From Agrobacterium tumefaciens (GTDB lineage: Bacteria > Pseudomonadota > Alphaproteobacteria > Rhizobiales > Rhizobiaceae), in contig NZ_CP039893.1 in the NCBI RefSeq assembly GCF_005221325.1, positions 156,026 to 220,025 of the forward strand: a DNA stretch of 64,000 nucleotides. Direction: 5' to 3'. Made by a program: the position numbers and the translations under genes. Below, one piece after another: positions 38,206-47,273 of this stretch (position 1 is the first letter of the stretch; each line of letters begins with the position of its first letter). Under the pieces are notes generated by a model. The model made no database searches, was not told the DNA's origin, and saw only the letters and a list, made by a program, of their open reading frames with translations.

Positions 38206-39189
38206 TTAGTATTCAAGCTGCCACATGTAGCGGCGAACGGTCAGTGGATGTCCCTTTGCGTGAGCGAGCTTTACTGCATAGGCACGCAGGACTGGCTGGA
38301 AGATGAGGTGTGCGACATATTCCTGCACGCTTTCCGGCACCTTCGAGATACCGAGGTCTTTTACATCCAGGACAGTCACGCGCTTGCTGTACTGCCCGGC
38401 GAATGCCAAGGCACGCTCATCGACGACGCGCGAAGGACCGACACCGATCAGCTGAATGAACGGTACGTCAAAGTCGGTGACCTCAAACGGGCCATGGAAG
38501 TATTCGCCGGCGTGGATCGCAGCCGAGTGGATCCATTGCATTTCCTGCAGGATGCAGATGGCATAAGAGTAAGCCGTGCCGTAGTTGGCGCCGGAGGCCA
38601 TCGTGTAGATAACGGCTTCTCGCTTGTGCGCTTCCGCGAAATCGGCGATTGCAGAGGCGCGCTCCTTGACGACCGTTGCGGCGATGTCGTCGATGGCCGC
38701 AAGCGCCCGGTTCAGATCACCAACCTTCTTGTTGCCTTCACGCGCTTCGAGGATACCAAACGTGAGACGAACGAGAACGGCAGCCGAATGAACAGACGAG
38801 ATTGTCGTCGGCTCATGGGTGTAAGTGACGGTGTATTCGGATGCGACATCAAGCGGGCTCCCCAGAACGTGGGTGAGAGAGATCGTCAATGCGCCAGCTT
38901 TGCGGGCAATCTCAGCCGCTTCTACTGTCTCAGGCGTATTACCAGAATGGGAGCACAGGATCACTACCGACGACTTTCCAAGACGCTTCGGAGAGCGGGC
39001 CTTGAATTCGGCGGCGTTGAGAGCGATACCGTTAATCTGTTCGGCTTCGCGCTCGACGACGTACTGGCTAGCCAACATATGAGCATAGGACCCACCGCAG
39101 GCGACAAAGAAAATGTCCGTGACGCTGTCGCGCGCTGCAACGGCTCGCAGTGCATCTGCGATCAGGCTGTCGGTTGTCTTCGTGGTCAT
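38206..39189 (-). CDS. SIS-domain Amadori deglycase (FrlB-like)
   Basis: This 327-residue SIS-domain protein has IFFVACGGSYAHMLASQYV (about residue 27), VVILCSHSGNTPETVEAAE (about 75) and a second-domain segment IYTMASGANYGTAYSYAICIL (about 195). FrlB-type enzymes split fructosyl-amino acid 6-phosphate into glucose 6-phosphate and the amino acid. Partnership with the PfkB kinase and ABC transporter makes this the best assignment. SHSGNTPETVEAAE aligns with SKSGRTRETVEAAK of the T-DNA conjugase at 31103. A good ribosome site (AAAGGAAA) precedes the ATG at 39189. Confidence 0.85.
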   Translation of the reverse strand: MTTKTTDSLIADALRAVAARDSVTDIFFVACGGSYAHMLASQYVVEREAEQINGIALNAAEFKARSPKRLGKSSVVILCSHSGNTPETVEAAEIARKAGALTISLTHVLGSPLDVASEYTVTYTHEPTTISSVHSAAVLVRLTFGILEAREGNKKVGDLNRALAAIDDIAATVVKERASAIADFAEAHKREAVIYTMASGANYGTAYSYAICILQEMQWIHSAAIHAGEYFHGPFEVTDFDVPFIQLIGVGPSRVVDERALAFAGQYSKRVTVLDVKDLGISKVPESVQEYVAHLIFQPVLRAYAVKLAHAKGHPLTVRRYMWQLEY

Positions 39190-39260
39190 TTGGATTTTCC
39201 TTTTAGTTGACTACAGGTTGGAAGGCACACTTCGGGCGTCAGCTGGCTCATTCGGGCCAG

Positions 39261-40076
39261 TCAGGGTTGACGCGGTTTGAAGATTTGTCCGATCACGATC
39301 AAAAGGATCGAGACGGCAATCAGGCACGTCGAGATAGCGGCAATCGTCGGATCCACCTGGTCTCGAAGTGCATTGAACATTCGCCGGTTGAGGGTTGCCC
39401 CGGAGCCGGTCGATATGAACATCGCAACGACGACCTCGTCGAAGGATGCGAAGAAAGAAAAGAGCATCGCGGAGATCACCGAGAACTTGATCTGCGGTAG
39501 GGTCACCGTGAAGAACGCGTAGGTACGGGATGCACCGAGGCTTCTTGCGGCCAGCTCCTGTGTAGCGTCGTACGACGCAAGCCCGGCTGTCACGACGATC
39601 ATGACAAATGGGAGCGCAAGTGCGGTGTGCATGAGCGTTAGACCCAGTGTCGTATTGACCAGACCGATCCTTGCAAAGACAAACAGTGATCCGATGCCTA
39701 AGAGAATAATCGGGACTGCCATCGGCAGAGCAAAAAGCCCGAACAGAATGGTGCGACCGAGTATCTTGCCAGCCCAGAGGCCATAGGCGGCCGCTGTCCC
39801 GATGATCGTGGCGAAGGTCATGGACAGCAAAGCGACGCGAACGGAGATGAAGGTCGATCGCATCCACTCGCTGGACCCGAAGTAGTTTTCGTACCAGCGC
39901 AGCGACAGCGTACGTGGAGGGAACTCAAGATAGTCCGAGGCTGAGAAGGACATCGGGATCACGATCAGCGTCGGAGCCACCAGGAAGATTCCGGTCACGA
40001 TGGCAAGCGCATAAAGCCACAGACGCTGAAGATGGGTGATCTGTGTTCTCGAAGCGGGTCGAAGCAGCCAGTTCAT
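39261..40076 (-). CDS. ABC transporter permease (PotC type) for Amadori opine uptake
   Basis: This 271-residue inner-membrane permease starts MNWLLRPASRTQITHLQRLW, has a TM helix at about 20-42, five or more further helices, and the coupling loop ELAARSLGASRTYAFFTVTLPQI (about 175-197). I use ATG 40076 because its ATGA overlaps the stop of the upstream permease; the longer frame to 40277 is Arg/His/Cys-rich antisense-like text. It is related to the spermidine/putrescine permease group, as are its partners, but its context with a kinase and deglycase points to fructosyl-amino acids. Confidence 0.88.
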   Translation of the reverse strand: MNWLLRPASRTQITHLQRLWLYALAIVTGIFLVAPTLIVIPMSFSASDYLEFPPRTLSLRWYENYFGSSEWMRSTFISVRVALLSMTFATIIGTAAAYGLWAGKILGRTILFGLFALPMAVPIILLGIGSLFVFARIGLVNTTLGLTLMHTALALPFVMIVVTAGLASYDATQELAARSLGASRTYAFFTVTLPQIKFSVISAMLFSFFASFDEVVVAMFISTGSGATLNRRMFNALRDQVDPTIAAISTCLIAVSILLIVIGQIFKPRQP

Positions 40077-40969
40077 CGCAGCACCCCCTGACCGGCCTTC
40101 TTGGCGATAACCGATGCGACGATGATGAGGATGACAGTGATCAGGAGCAGTACGACACCCAGCGAACTCGCCGCACCCCAACTCGAATACAGTCGAACGT
40201 TCGCATCGATCCGCATTGCCGCCATGATCACGCGACCGCCGCCAAGAACCGCGGGCGTCACATAGAAGCCCAGGCATAAAACGAAGACGATAAGTGTTCC
40301 AGAAAGGAAGCCCGGAAGTGAGAGCGGGAAATAGATATCGCGGAACGCCCGAGCAGGTGTGGCGCCAAGATTTGACGCCGCCGCCATCAGATCGACGTCG
40401 ATCGCCTTCATTGAAGCATACAGAGGAAGCACCATGAACGGCAGCATGATATGCACCATGCCGATAAGCGCACCGAAAAGGTTGTGGCTCAGTTCAAGTG
40501 GGCTGTCGATGATCCCCATCTGCATGAGGGCGTGATTTATAACGCCCTGGTTCTGCAGCAGCACAAGCCATGCATAAGTCCGAACCAGAACCGCGGTCCA
40601 GAAGGGAAGCAAGACGACGAGAAGGGCTGCATTTTGATAGCGTTCGGGAAGTTGAACGAAAAGATATGCGAGAGGGTAACCGATTGCGGCCACGATCAGC
40701 GTTGTGTAGAGCGAGACCGACAAGGTCATTCTGAACACTTCGGCATAGATCGGTGTCGTCCAAAGACGCTCATAGTTTTCGAATGTGAAAGCGCCCTTAT
40801 CAATGAAGGACAGATAAACCATCACTCCGAGCGGCAACACAATAACGGCCAAAATCAACGCTGCGCCGGGCAAGGCCAGCGAAGTGAGTCCGAACCGTTC
40901 GAGGCGACCTGCGCGATGCAGTGCAGCTTCGTTCTGGCGTGGAATGACAGGAAGCGAGGCACTCGTCAT
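40073..40969 (-). CDS. ABC transporter permease (PotB type) for Amadori opine uptake
   Basis: This 298-residue permease has the first TM helix at about 28-52 (LTSLALPGAALILAVIVLPLG), the FENYERLW motif of PotB-type permeases, further helices, and the coupling loop AAASNLGATPARAFRDIYFPLSLPG (about 205-230). It is coupled by ATGA overlaps at both ends. Confidence 0.9.
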   Translation of the reverse strand: MTSASLPVIPRQNEAALHRAGRLERFGLTSLALPGAALILAVIVLPLGVMVYLSFIDKGAFTFENYERLWTTPIYAEVFRMTLSVSLYTTLIVAAIGYPLAYLFVQLPERYQNAALLVVLLPFWTAVLVRTYAWLVLLQNQGVINHALMQMGIIDSPLELSHNLFGALIGMVHIMLPFMVLPLYASMKAIDVDLMAAASNLGATPARAFRDIYFPLSLPGFLSGTLIVFVLCLGFYVTPAVLGGGRVIMAAMRIDANVRLYSSWGAASSLGVVLLLITVILIIVASVIAKKAGQGVLR

Positions 40970-42189
40970 GCTACTGCCTCCTCATCGTTCGCGACAATAA
41001 TGGTTTCGCTTTCAGGAAGTGCGACTGTGATTTTTGCACCGACCTCCGGAAGATTTGCGTAGCCGGCCTGAGTGAGATGGCGCCGAATGGTGATCAAAAT
41101 CCCGTCCTTAAGCCGGACGAAAATCAAACAGCTGTCGCCCTGGAACAGGATTCGTTCAAGGGTTCCGTCGAAGTGATTGCACCCATGATGTTGCTCTGGA
41201 GAGCTGACGATCTCCAGTTTCTCCGGACGAATTACCAGGAGACCTGCCTTGCCGACCGCTGTGCTCGAGGCAATCTTGAGTGCACTGCCGGCATAGGTAT
41301 GCGTGGAGTCTGTTATGCCGACGGGTAAGAATGACGACTCGCCCATGAATGCGGCGACGAAGGCGCTTTTCGGAGCATTGTAGATGCGCTCCGGTGTGTC
41401 GATCTGGGAGATCTCTCCGCCCCGAAGAACGGCAACTCGATCGGACATCGTCAGAGCTTCCCGCTGGTCATGCGTGACCAGAACGGTTGTCATCCCGAGG
41501 CGCTCGTGCATGGCTCGCAGTTCAACCTGCATCAACTCGCGAAGGTTCTTATCGAGCGCCGACAGTGGCTCATCCATGAGCAGGATTTTCGGCTTCGACA
41601 CGACGGCGCGGGCGAGTGCGATGCGCTGCCGCTGGCCGCCGGAAAGTGCCGCAATGTTCCTCGAACCGTATCCTTGCAATTGAACTGTTTCGAGCACTTC
41701 ATCCACTGCCGTTTTGATCTCGGACTTCGAGCGACCACGGATCTTCAATGGGTATGCAATGTTGGCAAATACGTTCATGTGCGGGAAGAGCGCATAGCTC
41801 TGGAACATCATGCCGATACCGCGGCGATGCGGTGGCTTGAGGACGATCTCCTCTTCGCCAAATTTGATCGATCCATGATCGGGCCGAATGAACCCTGCGA
41901 GCGCCATCAGAAGCGTGGTCTTTCCTGATCCCGAAGGGCCGAGCAACGTCATAAACTCGCCGCTCTTGATGTCGAGGCTGACTTTGTTGAGGGCCGTCAC
42001 AGGACCGTACGTCTTGGTGATATCCGTAATGGAAATCGGCAACGACTGCCCATCAACAACGCCCGCTTTGGGTGGAGCTATATTATCTGGTTGCGGCAAT
42101 GGACCGTCTCCCAATTCTCGTGGTGCTACGCCAAATGACTTGGTTTCGAAGTGGCGACGGACGGGCCGCCGCCACCTCGATCTGATCAC
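40966..42189 (-). CDS. ABC transporter ATP-binding protein (PotA/FbpC type)
   Basis: This 407-residue ATPase has Walker A LLGPSGSGKTTLLM (about residue 83), signature LSGGQRQRIALARAVV (about 185), Walker B KILLMDEPLSALD, and a C-terminal TOBE-like domain (FLPVGITDSTHTY ... LVIRPEKLEIV). The GTG at 42189 overlaps the TGA of the binding-protein gene (GTGA). It gives an unusually long, Pro/Arg-rich N-terminus of about 48 residues before the ABC domain; I see no better internal ATG, so the extension may be real or the start may be a later non-ATG codon. Confidence 0.88.
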   Translation of the reverse strand: MIRSRWRRPVRRHFETKSFGVAPRELGDGPLPQPDNIAPPKAGVVDGQSLPISITDITKTYGPVTALNKVSLDIKSGEFMTLLGPSGSGKTTLLMALAGFIRPDHGSIKFGEEEIVLKPPHRRGIGMMFQSYALFPHMNVFANIAYPLKIRGRSKSEIKTAVDEVLETVQLQGYGSRNIAALSGGQRQRIALARAVVSKPKILLMDEPLSALDKNLRELMQVELRAMHERLGMTTVLVTHDQREALTMSDRVAVLRGGEISQIDTPERIYNAPKSAFVAAFMGESSFLPVGITDSTHTYAGSALKIASSTAVGKAGLLVIRPEKLEIVSSPEQHHGCNHFDGTLERILFQGDSCLIFVRLKDGILITIRRHLTQAGYANLPEVGAKITVALPESETIIVANDEEAVA

Positions 42190-43235
42190 TTGGCCAGGAG
42201 CATGCTGTCGAACTGTTCAGAGAGGGCCGTGCCGTTCTTGCCCCAGAAGTCGACGTTCGCCGGGTACTGGAGCTTCGTATTTTCCGGAGAAGACGTCAGA
42301 CGAGCGAGTGTCTTTTCGTCATACGTGGCGTAGGCCTTTAGGTTCGCGCCACCATATGCGATGTATTTCGGAAGATCCTTGATGTATTCAGGCTTGGAGA
42401 TTTCCTTAATGAACTTGATGGCATTCTCGGTGTGGGGCGCGTCTTTCACGACCGCGTAGCAATCGTTTTCCAGCAGGCCGTCCTGGTAGTTGATTTTGAA
42501 GGGCGCGCCGGCGTCAATCGCAGCTTGAAGACGACCGTTCCAGCCGTAGATCATGTCGACTTCGCCGTCTTTTGTCAGCTGAGTAGCTTGCGCACCGCTA
42601 TCCCACCAGATGGCGTAAGGCTTGAGCTCCGCGATTTTATCGAACGCGGCCTTTTTACCTTCGTCGGTCGAGAGGAAGTCGTAAACTTCGGACGGCTTGT
42701 GACCGAGGGCGATCACTGCCGCTTCAATATTGCCGCGAGGGCTACGGAACAGACCTCGTTTGCCGGGGAACTTCTTGACATCCCAGAAATCTTGGATGGT
42801 TTTGATAGCGCCCTCGCCGTATTTCTTGGTGTTGTAGGCAACCACGGTCGAGTACACGCTATTTCCGACGCAATAATCGTTCACCGATCCCGGAACGAAG
42901 TCTGCCCGGTTGACGATGTCGGAAGGAAGCTTGATGATAGTGCCAGCATCGACAGCGAGCTGGACCTCACCCATGCTGAGCGAGATGATATCCCAGCTGA
43001 CCGCACCGGCATCGACCTGCGCCTTTGCCTCAGTCCAGCTCTGCGAAGTATCTTGTTCGACGTCCCAACCGAGCGCCTTGGCTGCCGGATCCCAAAGTGC
43101 CTTTTTCGAGGCTTCCTGAGATAGGCCGCCGGGGCCGACGATGACGACGTCCGCAGCCTGTGCGGAGGCGGCCAAGCCGGAAACGATCAGAACAGATGCG
43201 GCAAGAGCCGCAAGGCGATGGCGTATGGCATTCAT
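42186..43235 (-). CDS. periplasmic binding protein (PotD type) for Amadori opine uptake
   Basis: This 349-residue solute-binding protein starts with a clear signal peptide (LAALAASVLIVSGLAASAQA, cut before ADVVIVGPGG). The core has VDAGAVSWDIISLSMGEVQLAV (about 75) and IYGWNGRLQAAIDAG (about 220), typical of the spermidine/putrescine-binding fold. It is the first gene of the transporter-deglycase-kinase operon, with GGGGAG before its ATG. Two GntR-type operator candidates (43271, 43421) lie in the 280 bp between it and gntR. Confidence 0.88.
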   Translation of the reverse strand: MNAIRHRLAALAASVLIVSGLAASAQAADVVIVGPGGLSQEASKKALWDPAAKALGWDVEQDTSQSWTEAKAQVDAGAVSWDIISLSMGEVQLAVDAGTIIKLPSDIVNRADFVPGSVNDYCVGNSVYSTVVAYNTKKYGEGAIKTIQDFWDVKKFPGKRGLFRSPRGNIEAAVIALGHKPSEVYDFLSTDEGKKAAFDKIAELKPYAIWWDSGAQATQLTKDGEVDMIYGWNGRLQAAIDAGAPFKINYQDGLLENDCYAVVKDAPHTENAIKFIKEISKPEYIKDLPKYIAYGGANLKAYATYDEKTLARLTSSPENTKLQYPANVDFWGKNGTALSEQFDSMLLAK

Positions 43236-43270
43236 GATTTGAACTCCCCTTTATGGATATGTGTGCCGGG

Positions 43271-43284
43271 TGGCCTATACCAAT
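43271..43284. promoter_or_regulatory. GntR operator candidate 1
   Basis: TGGCCTATACCAAT is a TGG-N6-CCA inverted repeat 36 bp upstream of the binding-protein ATG. It resembles the sites at 43421 and 44478. Confidence 0.45.
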
Positions 43285-43420
43285 GAGATACTCGCCGCCC
43301 TCCACTCCCGTTTAAAGGAGGACGATTTCATAGCTCAGGCACCTGAATATCGGTACTTGGCGACGATTGCCGACAAAACCAGCAGTGCCAACACACAACT
43401 GGTCTATCTCGCTTGACCTG

Positions 43421-43434
43421 TTGGTGTATACCAA
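43421..43434. promoter_or_regulatory. GntR operator candidate 2
   Basis: TTGGTGTATACCAA is a near-perfect inverted repeat between gntR and the transporter operon; it differs from the palindrome at 44478 by one central base pair. Confidence 0.55.
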
Positions 43435-43515
43435 GCTACGGACCGAACGATTTGCTGTCAACAAGATTTTTCGCGAAGGAGAGGTTTGTAGGTAAAATAT
43501 GCCGTCGATACGCTG

Positions 43516-44364
43516 CTAAGCGCCGTTGCCAGGCAGCTTTCCCTCGACCATCATCGTAACTGGGGAGGTGGCCTCAGCGGTTCTTTCTCCACGGTTTTCG
43601 ATAGAGAAACTCACATAATCGGGGTGATTCAGGGAGCGGAGATGCTCGAAGGGAGTTTCATCCGACGTGACGCTGACGCTCTCCCATTTCAAGACCGATG
43701 CCCCCGCTTGCAGGTTCAGGAACTCTGCCTCTGACGCGGTCGCTTTGTGGATGCTGATGCGTGAACTCCTGTTGTGCAGTTTGTGCAGCGTGAGTTGGTA
43801 CGTGTTTCGCAGGTGAGCGTAGAGCGACTTGTTTTCGATGACGTCAGCGGCGGAAAGGCCTGGGACCATCTTCGCCGGGATCTGGCTGAATTCAACGCAA
43901 ACAGGGATGCCGTCCACGGTGCGTTGCCTCTGGATCGAGATGATAGGGTCCCCAACGGCTATGCTGAGCTTGGCGGCTACGGCCTTGTCTGCGACCTTGC
44001 GTTCGAAAAAGAGCAGCTTCGAGCCGGGGACGTGGCCCGCTTTCTCAACAACGTCGGAAATGCTGTAGGCCACGTAGTCGCTGATTGGCCGGTCAAAAAG
44101 GCGATCGGGAAGATATGTCCCGCTCGTTCCGCGGCGCTCCAGCACGCCGCTCTGGACGAGACGGTCAATCGCCTTTCTCATCGTCACCCGACTGGTTCCA
44201 AATTTCTGGGATAGCTCCCTTTCCGATGGAAAGCGGCTGCCCTGCTCAAACTCGCGTCGTTGAATCGACTGCAGCAGCTCCTGCTGCAGTTGAATATACA
44301 TTGGTTCGGTGTCCAAGGGCTTTCCAGTCCAATTGGTATGCATGTCGAGGTTCATGGTTTCCAT
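43516..44364 (-). CDS. GntR/HutC-family regulator of Amadori catabolism
   Basis: This 282-residue regulator has an N-terminal winged helix (EPMYIQLQQELLQSIQRREF; FPSERELSQKFGTSRVTMRK; GVLERRGTSGTYL) and a C-terminal UTRA effector domain (about residues 110-265; VGDPIISIQRQRTVDGIPVC, VLKWESVSV). I place the start at ATG 44364; ATGs at 44355 and 44343 are also possible. The same frame runs on to 45204, but that part is antisense to the SDR gene and is not real. The gene lies between the transporter operon and the divergent SDR-edd operon, with matching palindromes before both, so it probably represses both until an Amadori ligand or its phosphate binds. Confidence 0.85.
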   Translation of the reverse strand: METMNLDMHTNWTGKPLDTEPMYIQLQQELLQSIQRREFEQGSRFPSERELSQKFGTSRVTMRKAIDRLVQSGVLERRGTSGTYLPDRLFDRPISDYVAYSISDVVEKAGHVPGSKLLFFERKVADKAVAAKLSIAVGDPIISIQRQRTVDGIPVCVEFSQIPAKMVPGLSAADVIENKSLYAHLRNTYQLTLHKLHNRSSRISIHKATASEAEFLNLQAGASVLKWESVSVTSDETPFEHLRSLNHPDYVSFSIENRGERTAEATSPVTMMVEGKLPGNGA

Positions 44365-44468
44365 TATCGGCAAAGTTTTCTTGTTGGCTATCAGAATTGT
44401 GGTCAAAGGGCGATTTGCTGCGAATGCACGCTGTTGGATCAAGAAATTAGTAGGCCATTTAAACTTGC

Positions 44469-44497
44469 TTGACAGACTGGTATATACCAAGGATGAT
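44469..44497 (+). promoter_or_regulatory. promoter of the SDR-edd operon with GntR operator in its spacer
   Basis: TTGACA (44469-44474) and GATGAT (44492-44497) are 17 bp apart, and the spacer contains the perfect palindrome TGGTATATACCA (44478-44489). A repressor bound there would block RNA polymerase. The site also lies 114 bp upstream of the gntR start, allowing autoregulation. Confidence 0.6.
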
Positions 44498-44616
44498 TGT
44501 TGACGCATTGGCCGGGTCGATGCAGGCGCGTAAAGCCATCCCAAACAATGTCCGCTTGGAGCTCCGTTGCTCTGGCTAAGGCGGCCCGAAGTTAGCTCAT
44601 CAAGAAGGTGAAGACC

Positions 44617-45363
44617 ATGAAACTCAAAGGTAAAACCGCCGTCATCACAGGCGCTGGACGCGGAATCGGTCGCGCGACGGCTCTGGCACTGGCCAAGGAA
44701 GGCTGCAACATCGTCGTTGCTGCTATCGAGGCCGACCAGATCGAAGCTGTGGCAGCAGAAGTTCAGGCACTGGGCGCCGGGGCACTTGCTGTGCGGACCG
44801 ACATCCAGCACAAGGCCGATGTTCAGGCCTTGGCCAAAGCAGCTATCGAGCGTTTTGGCGGCGTTGATATCCTCGTCAACAATGCGGGTGTCGCTATCCA
44901 CAATGCCATTCCTGATATCAAGGAAGAGGACTGGGATTGGACGATGGCGATCAATCTCAAAGGCACGTTCCTCACCACACAGGCCTTCTTCCAGCATATG
45001 TGTGATCGAAGAAGCGGCCATATCGTGAATATTGTTTCCCGAGCCGGGAAAGTCGCGTCGGCTAAATTCGGAGCCTACGCCGCATCGAAATTCGGCATGC
45101 TGGGCTTCACGCAGACAACCGACGCGGAAGGTCTGCAGTTCGGAGTTAAGGCAACAGCCGTCTGCCCAGGAGCAGCCGAAACTCAGCAGCGTGCGGAAAA
45201 CCACGTCGACGATACCGCGAACTTGCTTCAGCCTGACGATGTTGCCGAGTACGTCGCGTTCGTTCTAACTCGACCTCACCGGGTCTACATCGAAGAGGTG
45301 TCGATTGTCCCGCAGGCAATGAAGCCGCGCCCCAAGGAAGCTTTCTTGAAGCCGGGTATCTAA
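44617..45363 (+). CDS. short-chain dehydrogenase/reductase
   Basis: This 248-residue classical SDR has [14 protein letters not shown] (about residue 10), LVNNAGVA (about 86), the catalytic Ser in NIVSRAG, Tyr-Lys in YAASK (about 152-156) and a following CPGAAET. I chose ATG 44617 with AAGGTG before it; a GTG nine bases upstream is less likely. It heads an operon with edd and an aldo/keto reductase. It could be a mannopine/santhopine-type oxidoreductase returning a reduced opine to the Amadori form, but it lacks the specific features of Mas1'. The substrate cannot be read from the sequence. Confidence 0.82.
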   Translation: MKLKGKTAVITGAGRGIGRATALALAKEGCNIVVAAIEADQIEAVAAEVQALGAGALAVRTDIQHKADVQALAKAAIERFGGVDILVNNAGVAIHNAIPDIKEEDWDWTMAINLKGTFLTTQAFFQHMCDRRSGHIVNIVSRAGKVASAKFGAYAASKFGMLGFTQTTDAEGLQFGVKATAVCPGAAETQQRAENHVDDTANLLQPDDVAEYVAFVLTRPHRVYIEEVSIVPQAMKPRPKEAFLKPGI

Positions 45364-45391
45364 TGGATCAGGTGCCCAGGGAGCAGTTGTT

Positions 45392-47206
45392 ATGAGTGTT
45401 AGCAAGTCAATCCAGGCCGTTACCGACCGCATTGTGGGTCGGAGCGCTCAATCGCGCCGGGAATATCTCGACCGTCTCGTGGAGCAGACGAGTAAGGGGG
45501 TTCACAGGGCCGCGCTCTCATGTGGCAACCTCGCTCATGGTTTTGCGGCGTGCGCAACTTCCGACAAGAAAAGACTTGCCGGCGCTCATAGTCTGAACCT
45601 GGGCATCGTCACATCCTACAATGACATGTTGAGCGCCCATCAGCCCTATGCCGCCTATCCTGATATCATCAAGGAGGTGGCCCGCTCGATTGGTGCAAGC
45701 GCCCAGGTGGCCGGCGGCGTGCCGGCCATGTGTGACGGCGTAACCCAGGGGCAGCCCGGGATGGACCTGTCCCTGTTCAGCCGCGATGTGATCGCGATGT
45801 CCACGGCGATTGCGCTCAGTCACAACATGTTCGATGCTGCCGTCTATCTCGGCGTCTGCGATAAGATCGTCCCAGGTCTTCTGATCGGAGCACTTGCCTT
45901 CGGACATCTTCCCGCAGTCTTCATACCTGCGGGGCCGATGACGTCCGGCCTCTCAAACGATGAAAAAGCCCGGATCCGGCAGCTGTCGTCCGAAGGCAAA
46001 ATTGATCGCGCCGGGTTGCTCGACGCGGAAGCGAAGTCCTACCACTCTCCCGGCACATGCACCTTCTATGGCACAGCCAACTCAAACCAGATGCTGATGG
46101 AGATCATGGGCCTCCATATTCCGGGTTCGAGCTTTGTCAATGCGAACACCCCTTTGCGCGACGCGCTCACGCGCGAGGCCGCACGCCGTGCGCTCTCGAT
46201 CACCACACAGGGTAACAATTACACCCCAGTCGGCCACATCATCGACGAACGAGCGATCGTAAATGGGATTGTCGGCCTGCTTGCAACCGGTGGCTCGACG
46301 AACCACACGCTGCATATTATCGCCATTGCGCACGCGGCTGGCCTCAATGTCACATGGGAAGACATGAGCGATCTCAGCGACGTCGTGCCTCTGCTTGCCC
46401 GTGTTTATCCCAACGGCTCTGCCGACGTGAACCATTTTCATGCCGCCGGCGGCATGGGATTCCTCATTCGAGAATTGCTTGACGGCGGGTTTCTGCACGA
46501 CGATGTCAATACGATCTGGGGGCGTGGGCTCAGGCAATACACCGTCGAAGCCAGGCTGACGGGCCATGAGCTGGTATTCGAGGAGACAGTTCAGTCTTCT
46601 GGCGATCCAAAAGTCCTTGCTCCGGTGGAAAGCGCGTTCTCAGCAAACGGCGGATTGAAACTTCTGTCGGGGAACATGGGCAAATCGGTCATGAAGGTTT
46701 CCGCAGTCAAGCCTGAGAACCGGGTGATCGAGGCGCCAGCGCGCGTATTTCACACGCAGGATGAGTTGCAACAATCGTTCAAAAACGGAGAGCTCAACGG
46801 TGATCTGATCGCTGTCGTTCGCTTTCAGGGTCCGAAATCAATTGGCATGCCCGAACTGCATAAGCTTACGCCCGCACTTGGTGTATTACAGGATCGGGGT
46901 TTCAAGGTGGCGTTGCTGACCGATGGTCGCATGTCAGGCGCATCGGGCAAGGTCCCCGCCGCAATTCACATGACGCCAGAGGCCTCCGATGGCGGCCCCA
47001 TTTCCAAAATTCGAGATGGCGACCTCATAAGACTAGATGCAAACGAGGGAACTTTGACATTCCTTGGTGACGAACAGGAGTTTTTGTCACGTGTTTCCGT
47101 CAGCCACGATCTTAGGTCGCAGCACTTCGGCATGGGTCGCGAACTCTTCGCCCGCTGTCGATCCATGGTCAGTTCCGCCGACCGCGGTGCGAGCGTGTTT
47201 GGATAG
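45392..47206 (+). CDS. edd: 6-phosphogluconate dehydratase
   Basis: This 604-residue Edd/IlvD-family dehydratase has [20 protein letters not shown] (about residue 70), [23 protein letters not shown] (about 110-132), the Cys-containing [17 protein letters not shown] (about 218) and [19 protein letters not shown] (about 508). Spacing and length fit Edd rather than IlvD. It makes KDPG from 6-phosphogluconate in the Entner-Doudoroff pathway. An edd copy in an opine region fits disposal of glucose 6-phosphate released by the deglycase at 38206. It follows the SDR gene by 28 bp. Confidence 0.9.
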   Translation: MSVSKSIQAVTDRIVGRSAQSRREYLDRLVEQTSKGVHRAALSCGNLAHGFAACATSDKKRLAGAHSLNLGIVTSYNDMLSAHQPYAAYPDIIKEVARSIGASAQVAGGVPAMCDGVTQGQPGMDLSLFSRDVIAMSTAIALSHNMFDAAVYLGVCDKIVPGLLIGALAFGHLPAVFIPAGPMTSGLSNDEKARIRQLSSEGKIDRAGLLDAEAKSYHSPGTCTFYGTANSNQMLMEIMGLHIPGSSFVNANTPLRDALTREAARRALSITTQGNNYTPVGHIIDERAIVNGIVGLLATGGSTNHTLHIIAIAHAAGLNVTWEDMSDLSDVVPLLARVYPNGSADVNHFHAAGGMGFLIRELLDGGFLHDDVNTIWGRGLRQYTVEARLTGHELVFEETVQSSGDPKVLAPVESAFSANGGLKLLSGNMGKSVMKVSAVKPENRVIEAPARVFHTQDELQQSFKNGELNGDLIAVVRFQGPKSIGMPELHKLTPALGVLQDRGFKVALLTDGRMSGASGKVPAAIHMTPEASDGGPISKIRDGDLIRLDANEGTLTFLGDEQEFLSRVSVSHDLRSQHFGMGRELFARCRSMVSSADRGASVFG

Positions 47207-47273
47207 CGCCTGAAAAGAACGCGTCCTTTATCGTCGCCTATTCAGAGAAGCTTCAATTCCAAAGGGAGGAATC

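Noticed and set aside
38248..39210. 320-codon plus-strand ORF opposite the deglycase
   Set aside because: It is antisense to the SIS-domain gene; Asp/Arg/Val-rich text with no domain and no promoter.
40077..40277. 67-codon extension of the PotC-type permease
   Set aside because: It overlaps the upstream permease gene and has His/Arg/Cys-rich text; the ATG at 40076 with ATGA overlap is standard.
44365..45204. N-terminal extension of the GntR reading frame
   Set aside because: It is antisense to the well-supported SDR gene and Cys/His/Gly-rich; GntR proteins start at the winged helix.
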